Source of the DNA: Hanleya hanleyi | Lineage: Eukaryota; Mollusca; Polyplacophora; Lepidopleurida; Hanleyidae | Reading direction: 5' to 3' | DNA: 64,000 nucleotides | Assembly (NCBI GenBank): GCA_036873755.1 | Contig: JAVTVY010037316.1 | Location: 1 to 64,000, forward strand | Shown: positions 1 through 32,800 of the stretch, piece by piece | Position numbering within the stretch: the stretch's first letter is position 1 | Layout of the letters: each line of letters starts with the position of its first letter | The notes under the pieces: model-generated | Told to the model about the DNA's origin: nothing | Seen by the model: the letters and a program-made list of their open reading frames with translations, nothing else | Databases searched by the model: none | Translations under genes and position numbers: made by a program

Positions 1-520
1 AAATGTCATAAATATGTCAAAAATTATAATTTTGCCTTGTAAATAGGACATGCACATCTTCAAATCATAGGTAACATATATGTAAAGTTTCATTAAAATA
101 GAAGCAAAATCTTAGGAGTAGTCCGGACAAAATAGTCTCTACATGGGAATAGATCCTGAAAATGGCAAAGTCCTATTAAGTTCAAAACGTCATCACTATG
201 TCAAAAATTATAATTTCGCCTTGTAAATACGACATGCACATTTTCAAATCATAGGTAACACATATGTAAAGTTTCATTAAAATAGAAGCAAAATCTTGAG
301 AGGAGTAGTCAAGACAAAATTATCTCTACATGGGAATAGATCCTGAAAATGGCAAAGTCCTATAAAGTTCAAAACGTCATGATAAATATGTCAAAAATTA
401 AAATTTTGCCTTGTAAATAGGGCATGCATATCTTCAAACCAAGCAAAATCCTATGAGTAGTAGTCTGGATAAAATTGTGTCTGCAGACAGACGGACAAGC
501 CGATTCCAGTATACCCCCGC
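1..520 (+). repeat. Tandem cassettes of about 190 bp at the left edge
   Basis: Two full and one partial copy of a unit containing ATGTCAAAAATTATAATTTT, CCTTGTAAATA and GTAAAGTTTCATTAAAATAG, followed by ACAGACGGACAAG and a C-rich tract at about 515-530. The organisation matches the cassette arrays elsewhere in the window; the other end lies off the window. Confidence 0.7.
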
Positions 521-689
521 CCCCCCCTAACTTCAATAAACTAATAACTGTGATGTGCTTAAATTATTTCAAAAACAAGGATCATTATTTGGAAAACAAT
601 GAACCATTTCATGGATGTTATCTTCTCCTCTCAAGTCAACTTCTACATTCTCACTTTAAGTTAACCTTGCTATATTAGCCCACCAGCTA

Positions 690-20113
<19,424 letters not shown>

Positions 20114-20182
20114 TTGTTAATTTTGAATTCTTGTTTAGGTCAACATATTCTCGTGAACGCGGCCAACAAACACCGCAATGAA

Positions 20183-20198
20183 GTCGCCATTTTCGCGG
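20183..20198 (-). promoter_or_regulatory. YY1-like and E2F-like motifs upstream of the BRWD start
   Basis: On the minus strand this reads CCGCGAAAATGGCGAC, about 70 bp upstream of the BRWD start codon. AAAATGGCGAC fits the YY1 consensus common at CpG-type animal promoters, and TTTCGCGG on the plus strand resembles an E2F site. The surroundings (20155-20200) are CpG-rich relative to the AT-rich spacer. Promoter function is inferred from position and motif only; no TATA box stands out. Confidence 0.4.
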
Positions 20199-20459
20199 AA
20201 CAGTCAACCATTGATTTCAGTATCGTTCGAAAGCTGTGTTATACAGGGCGGAGTGATATATATGTCTTCTTGAAGTTGCGGATTTATCTAAGATTGAATT
20301 GTGGACATGTCAAATGTAAACTAATTTTAATGGTCGTGGAGTTCATTTTCTTGCTCAACATAGTCTTAAATACAAAACAATGGAGTTTGAGTTGGGATAT
20401 ATTTCGATCTATGTTCCGGCGGATTAATCTAAGTGAACCGGCATTTCGGCAAATGCGCG

Positions 20460-20467
20460 TGACGTCA
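20460..20467. promoter_or_regulatory. Perfect CRE palindrome TGACGTCA
   Basis: TGACGTCA, the full CREB/ATF palindrome, occurs in a CpG-containing context (GCGCGTGACGTCATCA) about 350 bp upstream of the BRWD start, on the side facing DHDDS. It may serve a divergent promoter region, but DHDDS coding starts 3.4 kb away behind at least one upstream intron, so this is inference. Confidence 0.4.
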
Positions 20468-21350
20468 TCAATAGAGGGTCGAACGGCACTAGTTCATATT
20501 TAGACAGCATCGCTTGAATTTTAAACTAATTCAATGGATTTTGGCAAATTATTGGTTTGACACACACTGTATATTCTAAAATAATTATCCATGTATGCAT
20601 TCGCAAGATAACGATCCAAGTAACGAAACAGTATTCACCTACCTATAATTGATTACATCGTACAGAGCCTCAAAATATAGGTCATTGCACTCTCCACGTT
20701 TGCAATGTAAAGGGCTGAAAGGTGGCATTATAAGCGGTAAGAAGATGGGAGAAAGATGACATGTCACAAGTCTGCTTTGGATTCGGATTCTTGTGAAATT
20801 TGATTATTATAATTTCTCCTATGTTGCTAATAATTTTATAATGTATACCAGATTGTGAATTCTGTTTTCCCAATTTTGTGTAAATTCTATGGTTGTTGGG
20901 TAAGTCTGGCATGTGATTGTGAATGTGATGCAATGTAACTTGACTGGATTTGGAAAATATGACAGCATGGAGTAGGCTCCATGATGACAATATGTGGGAT
21001 GTTGGTTGACAAATTATCCATCCAATATGACACATGTATATATTTGAAAGGGTTTCTTTTGAAACTGCACAAATGCACTAAAAAACAAAACACATATCTA
21101 ATAAAAAACAAAACACAATGTTGATCACACAAATTGATTCCAACTGAACAGGTGCCAAACTTTAAAAGCAAATAAGTTTCTCGAAGAACTTTGTCACATG
21201 GAAGCAGTTCACCAGTTGATGTGTTATACTTATAACTAGTAGTTGGAAAATGTTCCGAGAAATATTCGCAGTCACTGCACACAGATGACAAAAACCTTGT
21301 TCCAGGGCAAAACATGATCGCAAGTGAACAAGTTTGATCTCGCGAACATT

Positions 21351-21484
21351 TGTTCGGAACCACAGGCTGCTTGGGATTGAGAGAGTATGCAATCATACTG
21401 TGTATAGGAAGTGACTCTTTTCTTATACACAGTATGGCTGCATATACTCTCGCGACGATCTCAAGCAGCCTGTGTTCTGAACAG
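21351..21484. repeat. Inverted repeat with arms of about 56 bp
   Basis: The left arm (21351-21406) and right arm (21425-21484) share CACAGGCTGCTTG, GAGAGTATGCA and ATACTGTGTATA in inverse order around an 18-nt loop. It could be the core of a small foldback MITE or encode a structured RNA. No TSD was identified. Confidence 0.7.
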
Positions 21485-21664
21485 ATGTTTTCTGTTTTTG
21501 GACTTAGCAGGTTTTTGTTCTAACACAACAAAATGTTTGCTGTGTGCCTTGGGCTTAATGTTGCAATCTTGTAGTTCATTTGCTTCTGTTTAATGTATGT
21601 AATAAAATCTGGTTGTAATTTGAATCTGGGTTGGTGGGAATACACCGACAAATAATATTGAGCG

Positions 21665-21893
21665 TTTAGACTGATTGACAGCCCCGTGGGACTTCCGGGG
21701 ATTGACTGGGGATGTCATTGTGCACACCACAGGTCGTGGTAAGAATAGGCCTCAGCTCCTCAGACAACGTGTCGTGAGAGGCGACTAACTGAGGCACCCG
21801 TGTGATTCCCGGGTGTGAAAAAGAATAGGACCCAACATCGTGATATGACTGAAATATACTTGAAAGTGACGTTAAATCATATTCACTCAATCA
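21665..21893 (+). mobile_element. SINE of the second head type, tail interrupted by a MITE
   Basis: Same head (CCGGGGATTGACTGGGG), GAGAGGCGACTAAC-like middle and GTTAAATCATATTCACTCAA tail as the 48300 copy, here in plus orientation. The tail runs into a MITE at 21894, and ACTCACTCACTC resumes at 22274, so the MITE probably landed in the tail. Confidence 0.7.
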
Positions 21894-22273
21894 CAATCTG
21901 ATTAAAACTTAAAAATTAAAGACTTGATAACCGCTCCTCTATATACATGTCTGTAATTAAGATATGGGACAGTCTGTATCTCAAATCTGTTGGACATGTC
22001 AGACTGGCGACCAATCACAGTCCAGCTTCAACGGGTGAATAGGTGCCTATCCAAGCAAATAATAATCTTCGGTGATTGCTCATGGAGAGCAAGAACTTCG
22101 TGAGCCGCCTGGGTTGGATTTTTCTGTACCTCGTTCACTACAGACATAATCGGTCGCCAGTCTGACATGCGACAACATGCCGCAACAGATTTAAGATACG
22201 GACTGTCCCAGATCTTAATTAGCGACATGTCCGATAAAGGAGCGGTTATTAAGTCTGAGTTTTAATCAGATTG
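21894..22273. mobile_element. 380-bp MITE with TIRs of about 120 bp
   Basis: The ends CAATCTGATTAAAACT and AGTTTTAATCAGATTG are perfect inverse copies. Inside, both arms carry ATAACCGCTCC, GGGACAGTC and GACATGTCAGACTGGCGACC-type blocks in inverse order. No ORF is seen. It lies inside a SINE tail. Confidence 0.8.
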
Positions 22274-23855
22274 ACTCACTCACTCTTGTTTTGACAAAAG
22301 TGTTTCTTCTCGTCTTCCTGAGTGAGATATCAACTTCTGATGTTAAGCTAGGGGTTAATGTATTGAGACTCACTCGTTACAGTGATGTAACTTGTCTGCT
22401 TGCCCGGGGCAACCAAAATCTTGGGGGGAAGTGAATTTGAATTCGTTTGCCCTTCATGGCCAGGCAAGTGGATTTAGTTCCAATCAAATTATAGCAATGT
22501 CCAATCTTTTACCATGAACACGTGGTGGATGGAGAAATATCTTTCTAATTGTGCATCAGTACCAAATATCTATCTCGGGTCGTCATGGTCGTGGCTCATC
22601 ATAATATCTGCCTTTGAGAGATGAAGCTGCATGACAGAGCAAAGTGGAAAAGAAGATTTGTAGATACTGAAATGGGGAAATATTATCACAATTGAATATT
22701 TTCACTAGGCTCGTTGATCATGTTGATATGGTAGTCAGCATGTGATGGCAACTGGATTTGATTCAGGGCAACCAGTATAAACTTTTAGCTTGCCATGAGG
22801 GCAACCACCTGAAAAAGTTAAGTTACACCACTGCCTTATTTTTGACATCATCCCTTGAAATCATTCTAGTCAATGCCAGGCTCGTCTCTATGACAATATT
22901 CTCTAGATATGCTAGACATGGTAACCATCCCTAAAAATTTTTAATTTTCATATGACTGTCTGTAAGCCGACATTTCACTCTTCACTGTTTGCGAAGCTAC
23001 AGCTAATATAACTCAGGGTTAGATGCAGGATTTTCGCCAAAGTCCTTGTTTGAAAATGGCTTTGTCGTTATTTGAAAAAACTAATTTTGCAAAATGGCTA
23101 ATATCACTCAAATGGTGTTGAACATGCCAAAACATTGTCAGTTTGTGTTCTTTGAGTATTTTACACAAACTACTGTGCCTTTTGCCCCTGATATTCACTT
23201 TAATCTATGAGTTTTCTAAAATAAAGTCATTTGATTTTGTGGAAAAATGGTCATTTGATTTTATAGTTGTGTCCTTTTTAAGGACGCTGTGAGACCCTGT
23301 ATCTAACTCTGACTGTAAATGATAGTGTAGGATAAATGACTCTGTGCATGGCATATTAATTGCAAATATATATCAATGTTTGAACTGCCTGAATCCATAC
23401 ATACCCAATCATCACCCATGTCTCAAAATATGAGAAATGTTTCTAGCCTGTTTAACAGTTTCATTTATCATTGCGTAAAACTCTGCAAGGTGGCCTGTCA
23501 ACGTGTGTGAATGCAGTCAGAATTCTGGATCAAATGGAAACCGAAAAGGGGTCATTTAATGACCAATGAATTTTAGCTGTCAAATATGGCATCATCAATT
23601 TCAAATTTTCAAAGTGGTGACTGGGCCAGACTATCTCCAGGGGCAAAATTTGGTGTAATATATTGCACTGAACTTCTCTGATATGGTTCAATCATATAAT
23701 ATTTATTATATCCACAGTTATGCAAAAATAAGCCTTGAGACTAGACGATGTTATCATAGAGTTGAATGTTTATGGAGTCAACATATAATAAAAATTACTT
23801 TTTTTTGTCAGGCGGCCTATTTTAAATACTTGTTTTATCTTCAGCTTCTCTGGCC

Positions 23856-26800
23856 ATGTCCTGGTTCCCTGAAAGAGGTCAGAGGTCATGGCTGCGGAGG
23901 TTTTGTACCCGTGTTCTGAAGACTGGTCCAATACCCAAACATGTGGCCATTATCATGGATGGGAATCGGAGATTTGCGGTCAAGAACAGTATGGACCGAG
24001 CAGAGGGGCACCTGAAGGGGTTTGATAAACTAGCCGAGGTAAGGACTTACAGCATTGATGAACTAATTAATCAGGCATCATCCCTTCTCTGAATAGACCA
24101 AAGAAATCTTGTCGGACAATATCGTCATTTCAATTGGCTAAACCCTAGTGACATTTAATTTTGTGATATTGAAACTATGTGGTTTAGCTGCCGAACTGAA
24201 AATCCTATCACCTAAAATCTGACAGCTGACCTGACCGCAGTTGGCATTGATCTTTGTGTCAAAAGGTCAGTTTGGCCTATGTTTTGTGCTTGTATGGATA
24301 GAATACATATTTGTCAATTCCTATGGGCATTTATTTCTGTGTCCAACCCCTTCCATTTCCATAAAAGACAAAAGAAGAAACCGGTGACCATTTTAGAACA
24401 CCTGCACCTGAGACCATTTCAAGATTGCTCGAGTCGAAAAAAACGCCCAGAACCCCCCTCCCTCCCGAATCTACTCGGTCAATGCAGTCACTTTCCTATA
24501 AATTACCAGTAACTTTTTTGGTATTTTCCGCTTATTATTTGTCATACCAATAGATACACTTTTGTATCCAAATGCAGATAATGAAAAATCGTTAATGATC
24601 GAACCATTTCTGACTTTCCTGTCCACATTATCCAGAAACTTTGAATGATTCGTGGCCACCCATAGATATTCAATCCCCTCCAAGATTTCTTTCGGGGATT
24701 CATAGATCAAGTATGATCAAGTTGTTTTCTTTTGCTGTTCATACAAATGAAAAAGAGCTGGACAGAGAAAATGAATGCCCAGGGGAGTTAACAATTATGT
24801 ATTCTATTCATACGAATGTAGTACAAAATGGTAGGCTATATTGACTTCCAGAAGCAGAAGTGCATGCCAATGGCTGACAGATTATATTTACAATAGGAAT
24901 GTTCAGTTTGACAGTTAAACCGTGTAGTGCCAAAGCCATGGAATTAATAAATAGTAAGATTTAGCCTGTTAAACTATCTTATCATCTGAATATGTGAATT
25001 TTTTTTTCACAGTCTGCACATCACTGTTTCTAATGCATCATTTGCGGCACCTTTGAGTTTTGCAGCATAAATTCAGTGATATAATTGGGGGACTGTTCGA
25101 TTAAGTCTATCAGGATAGTCTTGAAATTGCTGGGTTTTTTACCCCTCGGCCAACTTTGGCCTAGGGGTATTGTCGTCATCATGTACGGCTGTCCGTCCGT
25201 CCGTACGTCCGTTACCGCGATATCTACAGAACCGTTTCATCCATGGCAACCAAACTTGTTACATCTATTTATCTTCACGTAAATCAGAAGCCTATCGAAA
25301 ATGAGTCATCTCGGACAATATTTTGCAGAGTTATGCCCCTTTTTACAAATAAAAATCCATTTATGATTTGTTATTGTGATAATTTCAGAACCGTTCCATA
25401 TACAACATCCTAACGTGATACAGTTGTTTCTCTTGACCTGAACTAGATGCCTATCGAAAATGAGTCGTGTCAGAAAGTATTTTGTAGAGTTATGCCCCTT
25501 GTCTAACAAAATCCACTAATTCCTATGTTAAGTTTGCATATTATTTCTATATCATGTTAGTATACTATCACATTTATTTATTGATTGGATGACTGATTTA
25601 TTCTCTTAGACAATGCGAAGAATGCTTGCAAATCTGTTTTGAAAATGACATACATGTGCCATTTAGTATACATGTACTGTATTTATCTAGCCATGTGTAC
25701 TAGTGTTTACCAAGATATGACAAACGTATATCTATAGTGTATGTATTTATTCCAGAAACAAATTAATTTAAGGGGAGGAAAACTTTTTTTTTTTTCAAAG
25801 AAAGTACACTTACAATACCAGGGGTAAATATTTCTTCCCACAAGCCAATCAATTGGTAGAGACACCCTTACATTATAATAGCTGGGGTTCAGAGCCGAGG
25901 GGTTTCGATAGCGCAGCTTCATGTTTTAGTTTCAGGACAAATGAAATGACAGCAGGTGTATAGATTTTGAAATTGAATATGAGAGGCAAATTAACGGAAT
26001 TTACTATACAGGAATTTGTTGCTCATCCCAGGTATCCGTAGCCTGGCACTACATGTCAATATCATACATCTCTTGATATAACCCTGATATTCCAACATCA
26101 GGTCCCCCAGCCAGGATTAGCTATTACCCAGTCAAGCTCTGCTTCAAATCACTATGTTGTAAGCTATTATGATTATTGCTTGTGGATATCCAGTAATTTT
26201 CAAACTTTCTGCCAAAAATGCTACTACATGTATCATGTATATTAGTTTGATTGTATAAATAACTCTTACTGTGGTTTATTTCAGACTCTAGAATGGTGTC
26301 TGGATTTAGGAATAACCGAGGTCACAGTATATGCCTTCAGTATTGAGAATTTCAAACGTTCAAAGGAAGAGGTAGACTGTCTCATGGAATTAGCTAGGAA
26401 AAAATTTGTAAAACTGATGGAAGAAAAGTGAGTACCAGTATATACATGTACCAGCATGATTGAATGTATATGGTAAACACTCTAAATGATTCAGTGGGAG
26501 ACTTGTGCAATACCAAATAACCAATCAGATTCTGTGATTTACTGTTTGTGAATTTTTGTTAAAGTGAACGTAAAGGCTGAGGCAACATGCACTCTGTGGG
26601 AAAGAGCTACATTGAAATACTGAAATAGCAGCAACAAATATTTTTGGGGATTTTTTTGCACCGACTACGAACGAAATTATCTCCGTTGTATTATTGTTCC
26701 CCGGCTGCCGCCATGCTGGCTATCTCACTCAGAGCAGTGACGTCGTATCACTTCGGAGCTCTTTACTTCGTGGAGTTAGAAAGCGCAGAAAGCATGTAAA

Positions 26801-29800
26801 CATAGCGACGCACGAGGAGGCTAGCCGGACTTCAAGTTCTGACGAAGAGACAAATGAAGGTTTACAGGGTTACCAGTTTGAACCAAAACGCTCCGATGTC
26901 GACAAAAGTAGTGAGTAGTTCATCGAACGTTTCAGGTCAGTAAACACTTGCTGGAGACACGCAACACAATCAAAACACGCTTGAAACAGCCGAGCTCTCC
27001 ACCACCGCAATTACAATTCGTGCTACAGCGATGCCAAAACAAAGTGATACTACGTCACAGGAAAATATCACGTGCTCCGTACAAGCGTTTTCATTGGCGC
27101 AAGGCTAATGAATAAACTGTTATGGCCGACTCCAGTCGCTCGTTGCATCAGTCAATAATTCCCGTGTTTGGAATTTTTTGTTTGGAAGGGAAAAAAATCA
27201 CAAAAAATATTTGTTGCTGCCAAATGATACTTTTAATATAGTTCTTCCACGCAGTGCGTGTGTTGTCGCAGCCTTTACGTTCACTTTAACTAACCGCTGA
27301 TTGGAGTAGCACATAACATGTAGTCTTATCTTCTGGACTTATTGTGCAAGTCTCCCATTTACATTCAATCACCCCATATTTTGTAACTCTAAACAATAAA
27401 TTGACTCACCTATGTATGGGACAAACTACAATTGTCCTGTTATTGTAATTGTATGATTTCATCAACTTTCTCTGCTGATAACTTTGATTATCCCAATATA
27501 TTTGTGGGTGAGAAAATTCACTGTATATACTGTTATACTATAGCCATAAATGATCTCTTTGCTCATCTGTCCCTCTGGCACCCATATAGCAATCACTTTG
27601 AAGTTTGTTTATTCATCCTTCCGTCCAAATGGTCAATATCTTGGTTAGTTCTTGCGGGACAAAAGAGATTAAAATGTCCTAAAAATAAATAAAACGACAT
27701 GAGAAGATATATGTACACAATATGTGAAAGTTCTAGCTCGGCAGAGTTATGACATGAAATTGAAATCTGCAGCATGTGCTATTTCATGAAAAAAGGGTCT
27801 AAATTGAGTCACCCAAAAACGCATCCAGACACGAAGGACTTTTTGACCAAAGAGATTTTCCAGCATTGGAGATGCAATGCCACCACACATCACCAGGTTA
27901 AATAGAATTTTGGTCCAAGGTGACATTCGTGTCTAAATCTGTGATTAAGACTTCATTTAAACCCTTTTTCCCCCCACGAAATAGCACATGCTGCGGATTT
28001 CAATTTCATGTCATAACTATAATCATAACACAATCGAGCTAGAACTTTCGTTACATTTAAACACAATTATTTCTAGGACATATATCATTTTTTTACCCCT
28101 CGGCCATTTTGGCCTCGAGGTATTGTCGTTGCCATGTACGTCCGTCCGTACGTCCGTCCATCCGTACGTCCGTCCGTCCGTCCATCCGTACGTCCGTCCG
28201 TCCGTACGTCAGTCCGTCTGTACGTCCGTAACATTTGGTTTCCGGAGCATAACTTGACAACCGCTACTTGGATTCCTCTCAAATTTGATATGCGGCTACC
28301 ATAACACGAGACCTCGCTTGGGATTGCATATGGCGCATGTGCGTCTACAGGTGGCGCCACCTAAGGTCATTCCGTAACATTTCGTTTCCGGAGCATAACT
28401 TGACAACCGCTACTTGGATTCCTCTCAAATTTGGTATGTAGCTACCTTACCATGAGACCTCGCTTGGGATTGCGTTTGGCGCATGTGCGTCTACAGGTGG
28501 CGCCACCTATGGTCAAAAAGTTTCTCATGTCAGTCCGTAACATTTCGTTTCCGGAGCATAACTTGACAACCGCTACTTGGATTCCTTTCAAATTTGGTAT
28601 GCAGCTGCCATACCATGAGACCTCGCTTGGGATTGCGTTTGGCGCATGTGCGTCTACAGGTGGCGCCACCTAGGGTCAAAAGTTTCTCAAGTCAGTTCGT
28701 AACATTTCGTTTCCGGAGCATAACTTGACAACCGCCAGTTGGATTCCTCTCAAATTTGGTATGCAGCTATCATACCATGAGACCTCGCTTGGGATTGCGT
28801 TTGGCGCATGTGCGTCTACAGGTGGCGCCACCTAGGGTCAAAAGTTTCTCAAGTCAGTTCGTAACATTTCATTTCCGGAGCATAACTTGACAACCGCTAC
28901 TTGGATTCCTCTCAAATTTGGTATGTAGCTACCTTACCATGAGACCTCGCTTGGGATTGCGTTTGGCACATGTGCATCTACAGATGGCACCACCTAGGGT
29001 CAAAACTTTTTCTTGTCGGTCCGTAACATTTCGTTTCCGGAGCATAACTTGACAACAGCTAATTGGATTCCTCTCAGATTTGGTATGTAGCTACCTTACC
29101 ATGAGACCTTGCTTGGGATTGCGTTTGGCTCATGTGCGTCTACAGGTGGCGCCACCTATGGGCAGAATTTTCTCAGTTGGTCTGTAACATTCCATTTCTG
29201 GAGCATAACTTGACAACGGCTGATTAGATTCTTCTCAAATTTTGTATGTAGCTGCCATACCATGAGACCTAGCTCAGGATGTTGCATATGCGTCTACAGG
29301 TAGTAAGTTTAATATTTCACTTCCCATTTACTTCCTTTTCCTCTTCAATATGGTTATCCAGATGACAGTAATTCACCTATCTGTTGCAACAGCCCATTTC
29401 AAGTCTACACGGTTCTAGTGGTAACAACAGTTAGGTAAAACACAATATGCCTGCATAACCCCATTCTCAACAATCATTATTAACATCAATTTTCTGAACA
29501 ATCCATTAAACTCATTAATGAGTATCGTCACGACACATGCATAGACAATCCGTTAACCGCACTCCAACCGAGCGAGGTCTCATTGTCAACTAGTTACATA
29601 CTGTGCCGCCACTCATAACATGTATACTTATATTTCTCTACAAATACTCGTCAATTTCTATCAAATGTGCCTCCGGGGGGTATCTTGTAAGCATGCTTAC
29701 TGATGATTTCCACTGCCACAATCCCATTCAGCTTACTCGTGAAACGTTAACCACCCCCATGTATCTATGCCCTTACGGGGGGTATCTTGTAAGCAGCCTT

Positions 29801-32800
29801 ACTGATCATTTTGATCAAATGTGTGCATCCCTCAGACTATGCTCTAGTTTATATTGTTGTATTCTACAAGCCAACAAAGGATAACTCGCCTCGGCTTATG
29901 GAGTTATGCCCCTTTCGGATGTAATAATCCCCAATTTTGTTATCTGTAGCTGAATGTACAAGTTCAATCTGCAGATCCATGTTCGGTACAGCTTATTCGT
30001 CTCGGTTCTTATTTTACAGAGTGCTAAGTCAGACGCCTATCGAAAGTGGCTCCCCTCGACCCATATTTTACAGAGTTATGCTGCTTTACAGATATATAAT
30101 TTTCTATTTCTGTCCTATATGCCTGAATGTACTACCCGTATATCTTGATCATCCCACATAGAACTATCTCTTCCCCAATTCACACTACACATGGGTCACA
30201 ATCACTTGGGGAAAGCCGAGGGGTTTTGATTAGATCAATCTCATGTTCTATTTCTACCGCATCATGTATAGGCCAAAATGCCGCCTTATCATACCATCTC
30301 CTTCGAAACTTATATGGAAGATGCTTAGTTACCATACCTTACAGACGTGCATTGTCAGAGGTTTTTACCCCTCGGCCAACTTTGGCCTAGGGGTATTGTC
30401 GTCATCATGTACGGCTGTCCGTACGTCCGTACGTCCATCCGTCCGTTACCGCGATATCTACAGAACCGTTTCATGCATGGCAACCAAACTTGTTACATCT
30501 ATTTATCTTCACGTAAATCAGAAGCCTATCGAAAATGAGTCATCTCGGACAATATTTTGCAGAGTTTTGCCCCTTTTTACAAATAAAAATCCATTTATGA
30601 TTTGTTATTGTGATAATTTCAGAACCGTTCCATATACAACATCCTAACGTGATACAGTTGCTTCTCTTGACCTGAACTAGATGCCTATCGGAAATGAGTC
30701 GTATCAGAAAGTATTTTGCAGAGTTATGCCCCTTGTCTAATAAAATCCACTAATTCCTATGTTAAGTTTGCATATAATTTCTATATCATGTTTCTATATC
30801 ATGTTTGTGTACTATCACATTTATTTATTGATTGGATGACTGATTTATTGATTTATTCTCTTACACAATGCGAAGAACAAACGTATATCTATAGTGTATG
30901 TATTTATTCCAGAAACAAATTAATTTAAGGGGAGGAAAACTTTTTTTTTTTCAAAGAAAGTACACTTACAATACCAGGGGTAAATATTTCTTCCCACAAG
31001 CCAATCAATTGGTAGAGACACCCTTACATTATAATAGCTGGGGTTCAGAGCCGAGGGGTTTCGATAGCGCAGCTTCATGTTTATGTGTTTCGATGATTTT
31101 CCACAGAGTTAGGCCCTTTATCCTGCGAGTCGATAACTTCTTGTCCTGACCAGATCTCGGTTACTATAGTGGAGTGGTTAAGGGTCTCTTATCTCTTGAT
31201 TTTAATGTACATGTATGTGTACTTGAGTTTTGCACTTACCCATTGTATTGGTATGTTTGTAATATTGACAGGGATGCTCTGGAGAAGCATGGTGTGTGTA
31301 TCAGAATTCTGGGCAATATTGCCTTATTACCTCGTGATATCCAGGAAATTGTCGCAGAAGTTGTCACCCTTACTAAACACAACAACAGGTGAGTCCGAAA
31401 ATCAGGGGGTCATATTATATTACAGAGGGCATACCTGGCAATAACAAATATCCATGTCAGGAACGTATCCAGAGATTTTTTGGGGACACTGGTCGTATTT
31501 GACGTTGTTATTGTTGCTGCTGCACACAAACCTCAGAATCTCCGATGCCATTGACTTACATCAGGGTTGGAAATAACGGTCGGTGATTGCATTAATCACA
31601 GATCAAAATTGTCAGACAAAACAAAGTGGAATAATATGTCATTGTGTATGCATCGGTCAGAAAACTGTGAAACAATTACTGTAAATTCTGTCGGCGACAA
31701 TACAAGTTGGCATTCCGTCTATGAAATTTGTTGAGTCGACGAAAATACAATTTCAGTGCTTTAATCAGTTCCAGGGTGCATATTTTTCTGTTCCCCCGTA
31801 ATCCTTTTCTCTCATCATTTTTGCTACCGATATAGAGTATTCCCCACACATTGGTTGTTCTCAAGTTTTTGATTGCTGTAGGTAGATCGGCCAAAACCAC
31901 AGTAGCATAGCGATCATTGCCTACTAGAGGGGGGTCAACGCAGTGTCATTTAAAGTGTGTAATGCATGATGCATGACCATGCAACACATGTTCGAAGATG
32001 TGTATTGGACTCGGAAGTTACGAAAGCGGTTAGTTCTTAGTTGAAAAGATATTAACCAAAGTATTTTGTAACATTTCTACACAGTAAGGAATGAATTTGC
32101 GGCATGTTTTGTTTTGAGAAAAAAATTTTCCTTTCATTTGGGCACCCAAAAATCCTCATGGATACGTCTATGCATGTTTCATCATCACAGTGAATAGCAT
32201 GCTGGGAAGGGTGCTGGGCAGAAACACCCTGTGTGCTGCATTTATCTACGTGTACGTTGGACTGTCATCATTGTGCTTCCAACCATCCAAGGTGACTTTA
32301 TTACTCTAGCCTGGACACATATTACTTGTGCAGTTTTATGCTGAGATTCTGCATTCTTCCATGTTCCCAGGCAGCATTTGGTGAGGTAATACATCATACA
32401 TGTGAATACACGTTGATATTCACCAGCAGCATGTACATGTAGATGGTCTTCACCTCGTGGCTTCAAAATTAATCATGCAAGATAGGTTATCTTAAAAAGT
32501 GTAATTGGTGGGCGTGAACTAGCCCTGTCATAGAAATATTTTATTTATTTTTTATTCATTTATTGATTGTAGTGAGACAGGGTAACCCAACTCGGCTTAA
32601 ATGACTGCTTTCCAGTGAGTCCCTGTTACATATATCACAGTCATACAGTTCTAACAATAAACATGATATTGATTATGCTCATAAACAGCTTGTATCACTT
32701 ACATCCCTACTCTCCTTGCTCCCCGGCTGATTCACAATGCATATTTTGCGCTCTTGGCCATTAGGGGGCGATTTATCTAGTCATCCAATGACCGTGCTGC

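Larger units (their letters stand above)
20114..23844. other. Spacer between divergent BRWD and DHDDS
   Basis: No coding exon is supported here. It holds the BRWD upstream region (20114-20500), an inverted-repeat hairpin (21351-21484), a SINE (about 21665-21893), a long-TIR MITE (21894-22273) and about 1.5 kb of AT-rich sequence without recognised structure (22290-23840). A DHDDS 5' untranslated exon is expected somewhere here, because the first coding exon is preceded by an acceptor at 23844; I cannot place it. Confidence 0.6.

Noticed and set aside
32242..32466. 74-codon minus-strand ORF inside DHDDS intron 3
   Set aside because: No recognisable domain and no splice borders that extend it.
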